Source: Alitta virens
Taxonomy: Eukaryota; Annelida; Polychaeta; Phyllodocida; Nereididae
NCBI GenBank assembly: GCA_932294295.1
Contig: OW028580.1
Span: 6,362,874 to 6,426,873, forward strand
Reading direction: 5' to 3'
DNA: 64,000 nt
Made by a program: the position numbers and the translations under genes
In this document: piece after piece, positions 34,892 through 44,825 of the stretch
Layout of the letters: each line of letters begins with the position of its first letter
Position numbering within the stretch: the stretch's first letter is position 1
Notes under the pieces: model-generated
What the model was told of the DNA's origin: nothing
The model's database searches: none
The model's input: only the letters and a program-made list of their open reading frames with translations

Positions 34892-35727
34892 GCTTTGTGG
34901 ATTTTTTTAGCAAAACACCACAGAATGGTGAAGCCGTATAAATGAGGTACTTTTCAGCGGGTTTTCTTTTTTAACCCTAACTTTAAGATCAAATTTCATA
35001 AAATTTAAAAGTCACAGATAAATATCACTTAAATTGAGGAACAATATAGCTGTTTCTTGGATTCTTAAATATTATATATTATGTGTTATTCAGGCGAATG
35101 ATAATTTTCTGAACATATTTGTTCTGTTCATGTGCGTGCCAAACTCCCAAATCACGGAGGCTCTAGCATAAAAAGTAAAATTCATAAATCATTCTGATTG
35201 CGGTCGAACAACACATGTACATGAGCTTATCCCGTATATGTCTTAATTTCATAATTTTGTAACATCATAACAACTTTTTTGAATCCATAACGGGCTGGTG
35301 CTTGAACTCATGACGTCATAATTTTTTAAAACAAGATAAAACAACTCATGCAAATTTCTTGCGGCCCGAGTTGGACACTTTTACCCTTTTCTGGATGGAA
35401 AGTGAGTTTTTCGGAACCGATTTCTGACATTTCCGGTTTCAACTGGACAGCTTACGACCTCCTGCGTCCACCATGAAGGCGCCCACTGGGGGTGGTGGCT
35501 AATATTCTGAGCATCTGTGATAGTCAAAGGATGGATCAAACGAACTGTAGTAGGTTATTACTGCTATAAATAATGTAATTCATACTTAGATGGGTTTATG
35601 TGGGCCATTTATAATCATAAATCTCAGATATATATTCAAATAAATCATTTAATGTTTTGGATTGGTAGGTCAGAGGTCTAGGTTGAGAATTTGCTTTTTG
35701 CTTGTAACTTGTTTATCAATCTGCCTC
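34892..35727. other. No gene; one TGACGTCA site
   Basis: TGACGTCA at 35311-35318. Otherwise unassigned. Confidence 0.45.
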
Positions 35728-35885
35728 GATGCTATTGGCAGTAGCTTAGTCAGTTTATAGTAACGATGAAATGATAAGGCTTGGAATCCACGCTATGTTA
35801 CACATTTATCCCATGGGTTGGGATTTTTACTTGTCTCAGCATAGACACCGAGTACAAGCACCTCCAATTTAAGGTCTGTACTTCT
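35728..35885 (-). repeat. SINE-A copy
   Basis: CTCGATGCTATTGGCAGTAG, AACGATGAAATGATAAGGCT, TTACACATTTATCCCATGGG, and CAGCATAGACACCGAGTACA ending CCAATTTAAGG. Confidence 0.8.
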
Positions 35886-35940
35886 AATAGTGTTCGCAAT
35901 AATATGTAAATGAACAGTTAATGTAATAACCCAAGTAATT

Positions 35941-36038
35941 ATAGATAGATAGATAGATAGATAGACTGATAGATAGATAGATAGATAGATAGACTGATAG
36001 ATAGATAGATAGATAGATAGATATATAGATAGATAGAA
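35941..36038. repeat. (GATA)n microsatellite
   Basis: About 100 bp of TAGA/GATA between two SINE-A copies. Confidence 0.95.
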
Positions 36039-36109
36039 ATGGAAAGTGCAGCCTTCCAATGCAATTTCTTGCCAATATCGAGGGTTGATTGATGAGGCGA
36101 GAGAGAGAG

Positions 36110-36205
36110 AGGAGTCCACCCATGTTACACATTTACCCCATGGGTGGGATCTTATACTTGCCTCAACATAGACACCGAGTACAAGCACCTCCAATTTAAC
36201 TTAAT
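36110..36205 (-). repeat. SINE-A copy, truncated
   Basis: GAGTCCACCCATGTTACACA, TTACCCCATGGGTGGGATCT, and CATAGACACCGAGTACAAGC with CCAATTTAACTT. Very similar to the matching part of the copy at 35728, so the pair may stem from a local duplication later split by the GATA array. Confidence 0.75.
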
Positions 36206-37094
36206 ATTGTACCTTAGAATTGATATCACCTCAAAACTGAACTTTATTTAAAAGCCTTTCACTACAAAGTAAAAATGTTACTTCATAATTTATACCACAT
36301 TGCTATTAAGAGTGGTAACAAGTTACAGTGCATTACACAAATCTGGTCTTAATTCTGAGGTTCTTCAGTAGAACATTTAAGAGAGGTACACTATATCTTA
36401 CCACTGAAACCACCCAGTATTAAGACCACCTCGCTTTTAAGAACACTTCATTATAGGTCACAAATGTATGCTGAATTATGAACGCATGATTTTAACACCA
36501 CTTTCGATAGTTTCAAAACTGTTTCTTCAATAATAATCATTATAAAAATAGCTTCAGGATAACGGCCACTATGCTATTACAACCACATTCGTGATTTCCA
36601 TTGGTAACTCTAATCATATCGTTCAATACATCAAAAATGAGCAATTAATAGATATAGGCCAACGTGAATCTCCTTGACTTATCCCATAACCAGAATTATA
36701 GGGCAAAACAGAAGGGCGTAGGGGGTTGTCAACACGAAGGGGTAGCATTGACATGGGTGGGATTTATAGTAGAACGTCAATACTGACACAGGTTTCCTTT
36801 TAAAAGCTGCTAGACTGAGCAAACACCAGGGTGGGCTTAGGCAGTCATCTGCAGGCTTGGTATTTCTTAGGTTGTACTGTTAGTATACAGAGTGAGCAGA
36901 TGGACAGACAGACTGACAGAGTGGCAGAGTGGCAGAGACAGACAGACATAAATCTTAAGACAGACATAGAAGACTGTATGCGAAAATAGGAGCATTAAGA
37001 CATATGGGGCCTATGAAGAAAAAACAATATTTCAACTCACATCTTAGTCACACAAACTGCATCATGACGAAGGTCGTGAGTCAGAGAACACTGC
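36206..37094. other. FB17 traces; no gene
   Basis: 36335-36460 has FB17 units (GGTCTTAATTCTGAGGTTCT, CCCAGTATTAAGACCACCTC). 36895-36960 is GACAGACA/GAGTGGCA-rich. No gene recognised. Confidence 0.5.
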
Positions 37095-37372
37095 ATTTTT
37101 ATTGAACATATTTACACAGGGTGTATACAATCAGTTAAACTGTTTTTCATGTGGACCCTGTTAAGAACATCAATATAAATATAAAAATAAAAATAAAAAG
37201 ATAAAAATAAAATAAGCAAAATAATATAAAAGCATAAGATTTACATTAAAACATAAACTTTAAGTGCTTTTTTGAAAGAATTAAGATCATTAATGTCCTT
37301 CATTTTGTCAGGTAAAGAGTTCCAGTAAATAGCACCACAATAAGCAAATGTTCTTTTGTATAAGTCATTGGA
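37095..37372 (-). pseudogene. LINE 3' end: C-terminal tail plus 3' UTR
   Basis: Minus strand: LYKRTFAYCGAIYWNSLP, then DKMKDINDLNSFKKALKV, ending VLM and a TAA stop at 37241-37243. This is the non-LTR retrotransposon C-terminal tail (R.F...GA..WNSLP...K....L..FK..LK). About 145 bp of A/T-rich 3' UTR follows, including AACAGGGTCCACATGAAAAA and TTATTTTTATC-type runs, toward an A-rich end near 37095. Severely 5'-truncated; no catalytic domain. Confidence 0.8.
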
Positions 37373-37570
37373 AATTTCTTACAAACCCTACAAGGGGGAA
37401 GTCTGCTACCTGCTCACATTAATGCGACACTGTTTAGACTGTCCAAAGATACATAGATTTATATTATTAACAATTGTGATACAACTGTCAGTTGAAAAAC
37501 TCCGCCTATTGCTTGCAAATGACAGTAATATTTCGGTCTACTCACACCTTATGCAATGTATTCAGTCTTT
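37373..37570. other. No recognisable feature
   Basis: A 74-codon plus-strand frame overlaps this stretch, but it begins inside the antisense LINE tail and has no domain. Confidence 0.4.
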
Positions 37571-37632
37571 TACAAGCTAGACTGGGCTAGACTGAGCTAG
37601 ACTGAACTAGAATGAGCTAAACTGAGCTAAGC
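37571..37632. repeat. 10-bp minisatellite (GACTGAGCTA)n
   Basis: About five copies of AGACTGAGCT with single-base variants. Confidence 0.9.
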
Positions 37633-37709
37633 CTTGGAAGAAATATTTCTCCCAAGGCTAAACTGAGTCTTTTTATTATTACACTGACGAAAGAGGAGAT
37701 GAACCCAAG

Positions 37710-37790
37710 GGTAGGCTTCGAGCCTTATCATCTCATCATTCCATCTGCCCCTGGTTGCTGATCATATTCAGACCAGTAGCACTGACAACA
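37710..37790 (+). repeat. SINE-A 3' fragment
   Basis: GGTAGGCTTCGAGCCTTATC, TCATCATTCCATCTGCCCCT and GATCATATTCAGACCAGTAG. Confidence 0.7.
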
Positions 37791-38116
37791 AAATATATAA
37801 CCGGTGGTGCGACAGTATTCAAATATAGTTTTTTTTACATGTATACAGGACTTTTTTCTTTTACACTAAGAGAGAACCTTGACCTCTCAGTGTGGCCCTG
37901 ATAATTTATCTTCCCCCAAGACTAACCCAATTAGCAGAAAGCTCTGGGGTGTCGTGCAGGGGGGTAAATGACCCCATGTCTTTTAATAAGTTAGGTGTGG
38001 TATGGTTAGGAGTCTTGAAATATGGTGTGGGATGTTTTCATAGCGCTCCACATCGTATTAATGAAATCTTTATTTTTGATAGTGTGTTTAAGATTTGTGA
38101 ATAGTTTATAATATAT

Positions 38117-38417
38117 TATAATGCAACCTCGCTTATAGTTATCCCCGCTATAAAGAACACCTCACCTTTAAAAAATATATCTGGCCCTTTAGTATGCCTC
38201 ATTATTAAGACCACCTCATTATTAAGACCACCTCACTATTAAGACCACCTCACTATTAAGACCACCTCATTATTAAGACCACCTCACTATTAAGACCATC
38301 TCACTATTAAGACCACCTCACTATTAAGACCACCTCACTATTAAGACCACCTTACTATTAAGACCTCATTATTAAGGTCAGTTGAAATGTACGTCTTAAT
38401 GGTGAGGTTCTGTTGTA
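38117..38417. mobile_element. FB17 element with a 17-bp tandem array
   Basis: Starts TATAATGCAACCTCGCTTAT and ends TGAGGTTCTGTTGTA, inverted AACCTC / GAGGTT ends. 38197-38376 is a clear tandem array of about ten 17-bp units (ATTAAGACCACCTCACT) with CATTATT and CCATCTC variants. The last units switch to the opposite orientation (GTCTTAATGGTGAGGTT), as a fold-back element would. This is the best-preserved array of the family. Confidence 0.8.
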
Positions 38418-38499
38418 CACAATAAGATACTGTCATATAATGCAATTTCTTTTGTGGTAAGGTGAGTAAAATCTGAATAATACAGTTATTGTAACTCCT

Positions 38500-38627
38500 T
38501 CAAGAAAGACCATCTCACTATAATTACCACTTCACAATTACCTACTCGTTTTGCACAGTTGTATTCTTTGCGCTGTAATTGACCTCACACTCCTCACTAT
38601 TAAGACCACCTCACCTATAAGGTCAGT
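38500..38627. repeat. FB17 copy, split by SINE-B
   Basis: AAGACCATCTCACTATAATT, CACTCCTCACTATTAAGACC and ACCTCACCTATAAGGTCAGT. The last 16 bases are the TSD of the SINE-B that follows. Confidence 0.75.
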
Positions 38628-38777
38628 GTTCCAACCGCTGGGTCCCGGGTTCGATTCCCGGTCGAGCCTTTGTTGGATGGCTGTTTCATCCTTCGTCTCA
38701 TTGCCATGGTCTCTGCCTGTCCTAATTAGCCCATCAGGTGCAGAAATACAGGACGTAAAGCCCTAATCACACACACA
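38628..38777 (+). repeat. SINE-B copy b (5'-truncated, 16-bp TSD)
   Basis: Begins GTTCCAACCGCTGGG, so the A box is missing. B box GGTTCGATTCC is exact. The body GGATGGCTGTTTCATCCTTC, TTGCCATGGTCTCTGCCTG and AGCCCATCAGGTGCAGAAAT leads to CCCTAATCACACAC. TSD CACCTATAAGGTCAGT at 38612-38627 and 38778-38793 (perfect; the first bases could be shared with the CA tail). Confidence 0.9.
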
Positions 38778-38793
38778 CACCTATAAGGTCAGT

Positions 38794-39140
38794 TAACTTT
38801 GTAAATAGTACCAATGTGTGATCATTATTGAGAACATCATAACCATAACACGATAGAGATTTATTCATCAGGTTCTGCTTATTCAGCCCATTCAATTCAG
38901 ACACGGTGTAAGTGCATTGACAGAGCTCTGCAAATTGCAGAGTTCTGATAACCATGGTAATATAATTGATTGTTAGCAGTCTATCAACACCAAAGCCGTA
39001 AAACTCAATCGCAGGCTTTATATAGTATTTATTGCCGCGAGCATAAGGTTATAAATAAAGCAACTGAACTCTTGAGAAAGGCTCTAGATTGTTAAGCAAC
39101 TGTTGGTTCAGTTAAGGAGTGATCATAAATATTTCTCAAG
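38794..39140. other. No recognisable feature
   Basis: Apparently unique. A short minus-strand frame has no domain. Confidence 0.4.
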
Positions 39141-39324
39141 CAGCCATGTTGGGAATTCCCTTTCGGTCACGTGACCTAGGGATTCCCTCTCCTTTTAAGG
39201 CAATATGGCTGCGGTACGGGGAAGACAATAATGTCAAAAAGAACGTTTGCTACCGTGATGAATCCCTTGGCACCTCTGTGACGTCATCACAAGAGTAGAA
39301 TGGGGTGGAAGGGGCTATAAATAG
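39141..39324 (+). promoter_or_regulatory. Candidate TATA-containing promoter
   Basis: Motifs in order: CAGCCATGTT (YY1-like) at 39141; GGGAATTCCC, a perfect kappaB palindrome, at 39151-39160; GGTCACGTGACC, a perfect palindrome containing the CLEAR/USF core, at 39165-39176; CAATATGGCTGC (YY1-like) at 39201; GTGACGTCATCAC with palindromic CRE TGACGTCA at 39279-39286; and CTATAAATAG, a strong TATA box, at 39315-39324. Order and spacing resemble a core promoter firing rightward with a start near 39345. No downstream coding exon is recognisable, so a lncRNA, a distant gene or chance are all possible. Confidence 0.45.
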
Positions 39325-39344
39325 ACACTGGCTGCTGTGGCAGC

Positions 39345-39808
39345 TAGGGGCTGCAGCTGCCAGGAATCAATAAATTTCCCATTGCTCCGCTAGGGGCGCT
39401 GCTGGGCAACCACGAGCTTGCTAGCTGGTGTAGTGTTGCATTGCTGGCTGCAGCAGCTACTGGAAAACCTTTAATGATGAAATTCTGATTACGTTCACGA
39501 GATGACGTCTCTGCATCCTCACTCAACAATGGGATGCATTGTCTAGCAGCATGACGTTCGTGCACACAATGGAATGATCCGCTTATTTACTGTTTAAAAC
39601 AACGATGGTGATGTGAAAAAACAATGTCTTGGACTGGCTCAGCATCATTCTACCTACATCGGCTGCTTCAGCATCCAGCTCCAATGATGCTGTGGTAGGC
39701 TGATGCCTGTTTGGATGTACCTCCCTGCCCCTTTGTGAAATATCGTAAAACTAACTTGGATTTACCTACACAGCCTGAGATGTGTATTATGGATATACCT
39801 TTACCCGT
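39345..39808 (+). other. Speculative first exon after the TATA box
   Basis: About 30 bp past the TATA box the sequence becomes GC-richer (CTGCAGCTGCC, CCGCTAGGGGCGCTGCTGGG). Near 39809 CCCGT|GTGAGT fits a splice donor. An ATG at 39789 would give only MDIPLP before the junction, and many upstream ATGs precede it, so coding is not supported. Offered as a testable transcript model, not a gene call. Confidence 0.2.
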
Positions 39809-39824
39809 GTGAGTATTAATATTT

Positions 39825-40984
39825 AACATTTCATATTTCATACCTCATGATTTTAGTGATAACACCATTTTTGTTCTATCATCATTCATTCATACAGAAA
39901 TTATTATGTCGGCAGCTAGAGAGCTGCCGGGAGCCACAAAACACAAATATGGTTTTATCATATTCATGTTGTAATATTTTCTGTCACCATTTTGAAATTG
40001 AAATGGCTTAAAATTCTTCTATATTTCATCTATTCTTAAAAGTATTGAAATCACAAGCTTTTGAACCAAAAACATTTAAGAACAAAGACAGCTATGTTTA
40101 ATTGTATTAAGAATAATTTGTTATAATATTATGATAGGTTTATATATAGTATAAATAACTACATTTACAATTACAATATATAACTGTGTTCCTATTAATT
40201 TTTCTAATACTTATTGCTCTAGGTAAATTATATTAATAAGAATTCCTCAGTCAAACATCAGAATTGATAATTCCTTGTTCCATAAAATATAATTCTTGGT
40301 GGAACACTCCATGAAAATGCGTAGTTCTTGGCACCAGAATGCTGCTGGCTGGCCACACTCTACGTTTCATTTATTTAATGTTGTTTAAACGATAGATGAA
40401 GAAATATGTTGAACACAATCACCAGAAACTGGCTATATATGATATAATATTATATGGAAGTTTTGTAAATGAAAACAATTATTAATTTTCAGTAACCTAA
40501 AATAAGATATTGAAAATTTTTTCATAATTTGTGTATTACTGGGAAACTGTTTGACAAAGAAATTCAGCTGTTTGGCGATGTTTAAAATGACTAACACCCA
40601 TGGCCATTTTTGACTAACAATTTAGTCAGATATGGTTAGTCTAAGAGAGCCGTATAAGTCATTGTCAAGTAGTGTGACTTATACTTTAACTAAGCATTTA
40701 GTCGTTGGGAATAATGGTATACCTAACATTGACTAAATCTGACTACTTTGTCAAATGAAGCTGACTATTTTGTTAGTCAAGTGTGGCTTTAGTTTTCTGT
40801 GGATTCTAGACAGTCAGAATTTCCTAAAGTTGTCAATATAACTGAAAATTAATAAATATGTCTACAAATTTACTCAAAACACCTGAAATGTTAAAGCTTT
40901 GCATTGAATAAATATATTCATATTTTCAGTTCAACATTTTAATTGGTTATTGATATGCTTGGTTAACTAGTTATAAAATGACAG
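39825..40984. other. No gene; iterated TGACTAA words
   Basis: 40605-40790 contains about seven GACTAA/TTAGTC words in both orientations (TTTGACTAACAATTTAGTCA, TTGACTAAATCTGACTACTT). It may be a decayed fold-back element. Otherwise AT-rich and unassigned. Confidence 0.4.
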
Positions 40985-41090
40985 GCTGCCTCACTATTAA
41001 AATCACCCCCCACAGTAAAGACTAATATATGCATCCCAATGCATCTCACCTCACTATTATGACAACTTCACTATTGAGGTTACTGGGTAT
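40985..41090. repeat. FB17 fragment
   Basis: CTGCCTCACTATTAAAATCA, then ACCTCACTATTATGACAACT and CTATTGAGGTTACTGGG. Confidence 0.6.
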
Positions 41091-43356
41091 GTATATTAAT
41101 CTGACTAGAATTATACATATTAATTTCATAACTGTTTAGAATATATTTCACTGCATTTAAGGCAAAGCAAATAATTCGAAAGATCATAAGATTGGTTTAA
41201 TTAAGCGAAACGGTCAACCACATTTAAGACAGGTTTATCCCATTACTTTCCCTTTAATTTTAATTGCTTCATTCTATCCTTAATTGAAACCGTAGATAGT
41301 CCTTTAAGTGAGGTCACCCTTAATTCGCACTGAAGGACAGCCACCAAGTTTGGGCCGGCCTCTGATTTATTCATTGGATTTTTAGCCTCACAGTTTAGAC
41401 CACCATTGAAAAGATCATAAGTGATCTTAATGTCGAGGTAGTGGGCTTTTTTAAATATTCAATTTTGAGAATATGCCAAAGTTGAGTTGTTGGAAAAAAT
41501 TATTGAAGTTTAAGGTGGGTTCATTAACTGTGAAATTTTACTGTATTTCTTGCTTTTCCAATATTGTTTTTTTTTTTTTTCAAATGTAGTATTAGCCATA
41601 TTAACATATCAACATTGAATTTAGTTATAATTGTATAATATAGCTTGAGTTTTAATGGTAATGAGGTCTTATTTGAAAGGGTAAATGTCTATAGTAAGAA
41701 TTAATATTCTGAACTATATGTTTATGTTTTTATTGTGAGGTTTTATCCCAATGCCGAATTCCTTCATATGAAAAAATAGCAAAATTATGCCATGAACTTT
41801 TTATCCATATTTGCAAAAACATGTTGTTGCAATTGTCATGTAGCAAAATGTATATAACTGTCCATCATACTTTGAGCCCATGAAAAAGCTCCAAATTTGC
41901 AAAATCGGGACATGAACAATATATTGCAATACAACTGCGCACAAAACATTTTCACATTTCTACCGTTGCTTATTGAACTCACTGGAATACCAAGTATTTT
42001 ATATATAGAACCTAGGCCCGATGCAAAGGCAGCAGCAGCAGAAAGAACAATTGAGATCGAAGGTCTATTGTGACACCATCTTTGATGTCACAGACAATAC
42101 ACAGACACGCCACTAACTGGGCTATGTATGAACCCCAGGCTATAGCCTTGATTCGATTCTTTGTTGGCAAAAATGTGCTTTTCTTCGTTAGGCATCGCCC
42201 TTGGCTGTGGCTTGGTTCTTAAGTACCAAAGCTGCTCCTGCGGTTTTTTGTTTTATCAGTTTTTTGCTATCGGGGGATATATTTTTCGTAGTTTGATTTA
42301 TGAATGACTGTTTGTTGGAAAATTTGACATATTCTAACCCAAAAAGTAGTTTTTCATCTAGAGTTGACCTACTTTCAGAACACTTTACCATTCAGACCAC
42401 CTCACCATTAAGTCCACTTGAAAATTTTGAAGCAATTTGTATTCTAACTATTGTAATTTGACCTCATAGCTAAAGACCTTCTTAGGATATGTTGATAAAG
42501 AGGTAGATCCAACTAGATATATCATTCTATTGATAGATGTATTTTAACCACACGAAATATATATATGAAAAATAAGGTCATATAACTAATCAGTGATGAT
42601 TTGAAACTGATATACAAAACTCATGAAGTATAGAACTGACAGAAGTTGTCATGCATTGTCAGATTGTCATTGAGTCAGCCATGGTAATTGTGTTAATTTC
42701 GTATTGAACGTTGGACATCGTATTAATTAGCCTATTAACAAAAAATAGCGCTGACCTTTTGTCACATTTAGGTGATGCACGATGTAGCAAGGAAATGTGA
42801 CAAACATGCCAATTATCACACCTCTCCTGACGTTTCTCATGACGCTCGTTGTGACGTCACAAAGCGCGTCACGCGGACAATACTTGCACCGCTTGACACG
42901 TGACATCACTGGCCATGACAATGACACCTGACAATGACACATGAAAATGACACAGATCATGACAATGACATGGAGGATTATGACAATGATACAAATGGGT
43001 AGAACAATATAGGAGATTACCGTTCTCTCTATAAATCATTTTTATTGATTTTTTTGGAGAGGACCATAGCATTGTCTGGATAAACAAGATGAGGCCATCT
43101 TCAGGACTAGCTTGTGTGCCATTGTTCCTAAATTAGCCATATGGCAAAGTTAAGCTGTCCATAATACTTGACAATTAGTGTGCCACAATTGAATCATTTG
43201 CATAATTAATGCACTTAACTAGTTACAACAGAATATATATTAATGAACTTAAGTGTTGGATAATACATGTTTACATGAAGTAGGATATTAACTTTGTTAG
43301 TAGGTTTAATTAGTGGGATATTATTTGCTATCGTTTGCATAATACCCAATAATTAA
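41091..43356. other. No gene; ATGACA tract and a perfect CRE palindrome
   Basis: 41395-41440 and 42380-42420 are FB17 traces. TTGTGACGTCACAA at 42849-42862 is a perfect 14-bp palindrome, followed at 42905-43000 by a degenerate (ATGACA)n tract. No supported gene. Confidence 0.45.
42849..42862. promoter_or_regulatory. Palindromic CRE
   Basis: TTGTGACGTCACAA, fully symmetric, within a locally CpG-containing patch (CACAAAGCGCGTCACGCGG). Confidence 0.45.
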
Positions 43357-43520
43357 TACAATGAAACCCAATGACTAAGACTACCCATAGGAATCACTGA
43401 AGTGGTCTTAATATCGAGGTGTAATATATATTTCACATAAAATATCATTAACCCAGCTATGTCTTTAATATGGAGGTGTTCTTAATATCGGGGTGGTCTT
43501 AATTGTGAGGTTCCACTGTA
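43357..43520. mobile_element. FB17 element with both ends
   Basis: Left end TACAATGAAACCCAATGACT; right end GTGAGGTTCCACTGTA, i.e. minus strand TACAGTGGAACCTCACAATT. Interior: GAAGTGGTCTTAATATCGAG and GTTCTTAATATCGGGGTGGT. 164 bp, no coding capacity, TA at each edge. This copy defines the terminal inverted repeat of the family. Confidence 0.75.
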
Positions 43521-43527
43521 CAATTTA

Positions 43528-43833
43528 CCTCTTTATTAAGACCACTTCAATAACAAATTTGCCTTAAATGAAATGTCTTGATTGGTGTAAATCATAATAT
43601 ACACAGAGCTACTTAAAATGGGTGCTTTTTTTTTAACCCAATTCTCTATTGTTAAGTATACAGAAGAGACATCCTTTAAGATCACCTCACTATTAAGACT
43701 ACCTCAATATTAGGGCCTCGACATTTTATGCTGACTGTTCTTCCCATTGTATCAACCCTCATTCAAATCCCATCAGTATAAAGACCACTAAATATTTAAC
43801 CAGGTGATCTTAATGGCGAGGTTGGGGCTGTAT
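43528..43833. repeat. FB17 copy
   Basis: CCTCTTTATTAAGACCACTT, then GATCACCTCACTATTAAGAC at 43680, and GTGATCTTAATGGCGAGGTT in opposite orientation at the right. Confidence 0.65.
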
Positions 43834-44112
43834 ATGGACCCCCTAAGTGATTCATTAGCCGGCAGATGGCAGCATACATCTAAATCGTATATATCCCCTT
43901 TATTAGGCTGACATTAGCACCACTAGCTGTATGGCTCAGCCACTAATGTCTGCCCTAATTGCCTGATAAAGCCATCAATTATGTTGGGGAATACAATACC
44001 TGTTACATAATATTGAGTCACTGTGTAATTTGATCTTCGGCCAGTCTGTGTCTGGGCCAATAAATTTGTTGCTGACAAAGCTTAATGTTGAATTGAGATG
44101 GTGTAGGAATAG
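43834..44112. other. Repeat-poor; candidate conserved element
   Basis: 43855-44110 holds no simple repeat. It has TTCATTAGCC, GCAGATGGCAGC (E-box), CTAATTGCCTGATAAAGCC and CATCAATTATG: densely packed homeodomain, GATA and E-box words. Conservation cannot be tested here. Confidence 0.3.
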
Positions 44113-44231
44113 CATAATTCCGCATCATTAGAATCCGTAGCATCTACATCATTAGCAGCAACCTCAGCAGCAGCAGCAGCAGCATTAGTGGTAGCATGGT
44201 TGGGCACCATTTGCTTTGATTATTCATCCAT
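44113..44231 (+). repeat. 119-bp duplicated segment, copy 1
   Basis: Matches 47192-47310 at 115 of 119 bases without gaps. It contains CATTAGAATCCGTAGCATC, a (CAG)6 run and TTGCTTTGATTATTCATCC. It is followed directly by SINE-A, whereas copy 2 is not. Confidence 0.9.
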
Positions 44232-44518
44232 ACACGCGAGTTGGCCAGCTCCGCTAAGGTCCCGGGTTCCATCCCTGGCCCGAGCGCTCTTCATGAGCTT
44301 CATCCCAGCAGCTGGATGTCAATCGCATTATAAGAGACGTTAAATTGGAGGTGCCTTGTACTCGTTGTCTATGCTGAGGCAAGTAAAAGATACCAACCAT
44401 GGGGGTAAATGTGTAACGTGGTGTGGACTCTAAGCCTTATCATCTCATCATTACGTCTGCCTCTGGCAGTTAGTCATATAAGCTGGCTAAGCTTCAGACC
44501 CAGTGGCATGTATTAGAC
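44232..44518 (+). repeat. SINE-A, longest plus-strand copy
   Basis: GTTGGCCAGCTCCGCTAAGG, B-box-like GGGTTCCATCCC, GAGCGCTCTTCATGAGC, CAGCTGGATGTCAATCGCAT, GGCAAGTAAAAGATACC, GTGGTGTGGACTCTAAGCC, TTATCATCTCATCATTACGT, GCATATTAAG-type 3' end, and GCTTCAGACCCAGTGGCATG. This gives the orientation and order of the family. A CAAACAAC-type microsatellite starts right after the 3' end. Confidence 0.85.
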
Positions 44519-44523
44519 ATTGA

Positions 44524-44825
44524 ACACAAACAAGCAAACAACAAGCAAACAAACAAGCATACAAGCAAACAAACAACAAGCAAACAAACAAGCAAACAAC
44601 AATCAAAGAAACAAGCAAACAACAAGCAAACAAACAAGCAAACAACAAGCAAAGAAACAAGCAAACAACAAGCAAACAAACAAGCAAACAACAAGCAAAC
44701 AACAAGCAAACAAACAAGCAAACAACAAACAAGCAAACAACAAACAAGCAAACAACAAACAAGCAAACAAACAGGCAAACAACAAGCAAACAAACAAGCA
44801 AACAACGAGCAAACAAGCAAAAAGA
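44524..44825. repeat. (CAAACAACAAG)n tandem array
   Basis: About 300 bp built from CAAACAACAAG and CAAACAAACAAG units. Plus and minus open frames over 100 codons are repeat translation. Confidence 0.95.

Noticed and set aside
39391..39406. CTCF site (CCGCTAGGGGCGCTG)
   Set aside because: One G shorter than the CTCF core. A similar one-short match (CCACTAGAGGCGCTG) is at 13423. Too weak to claim.
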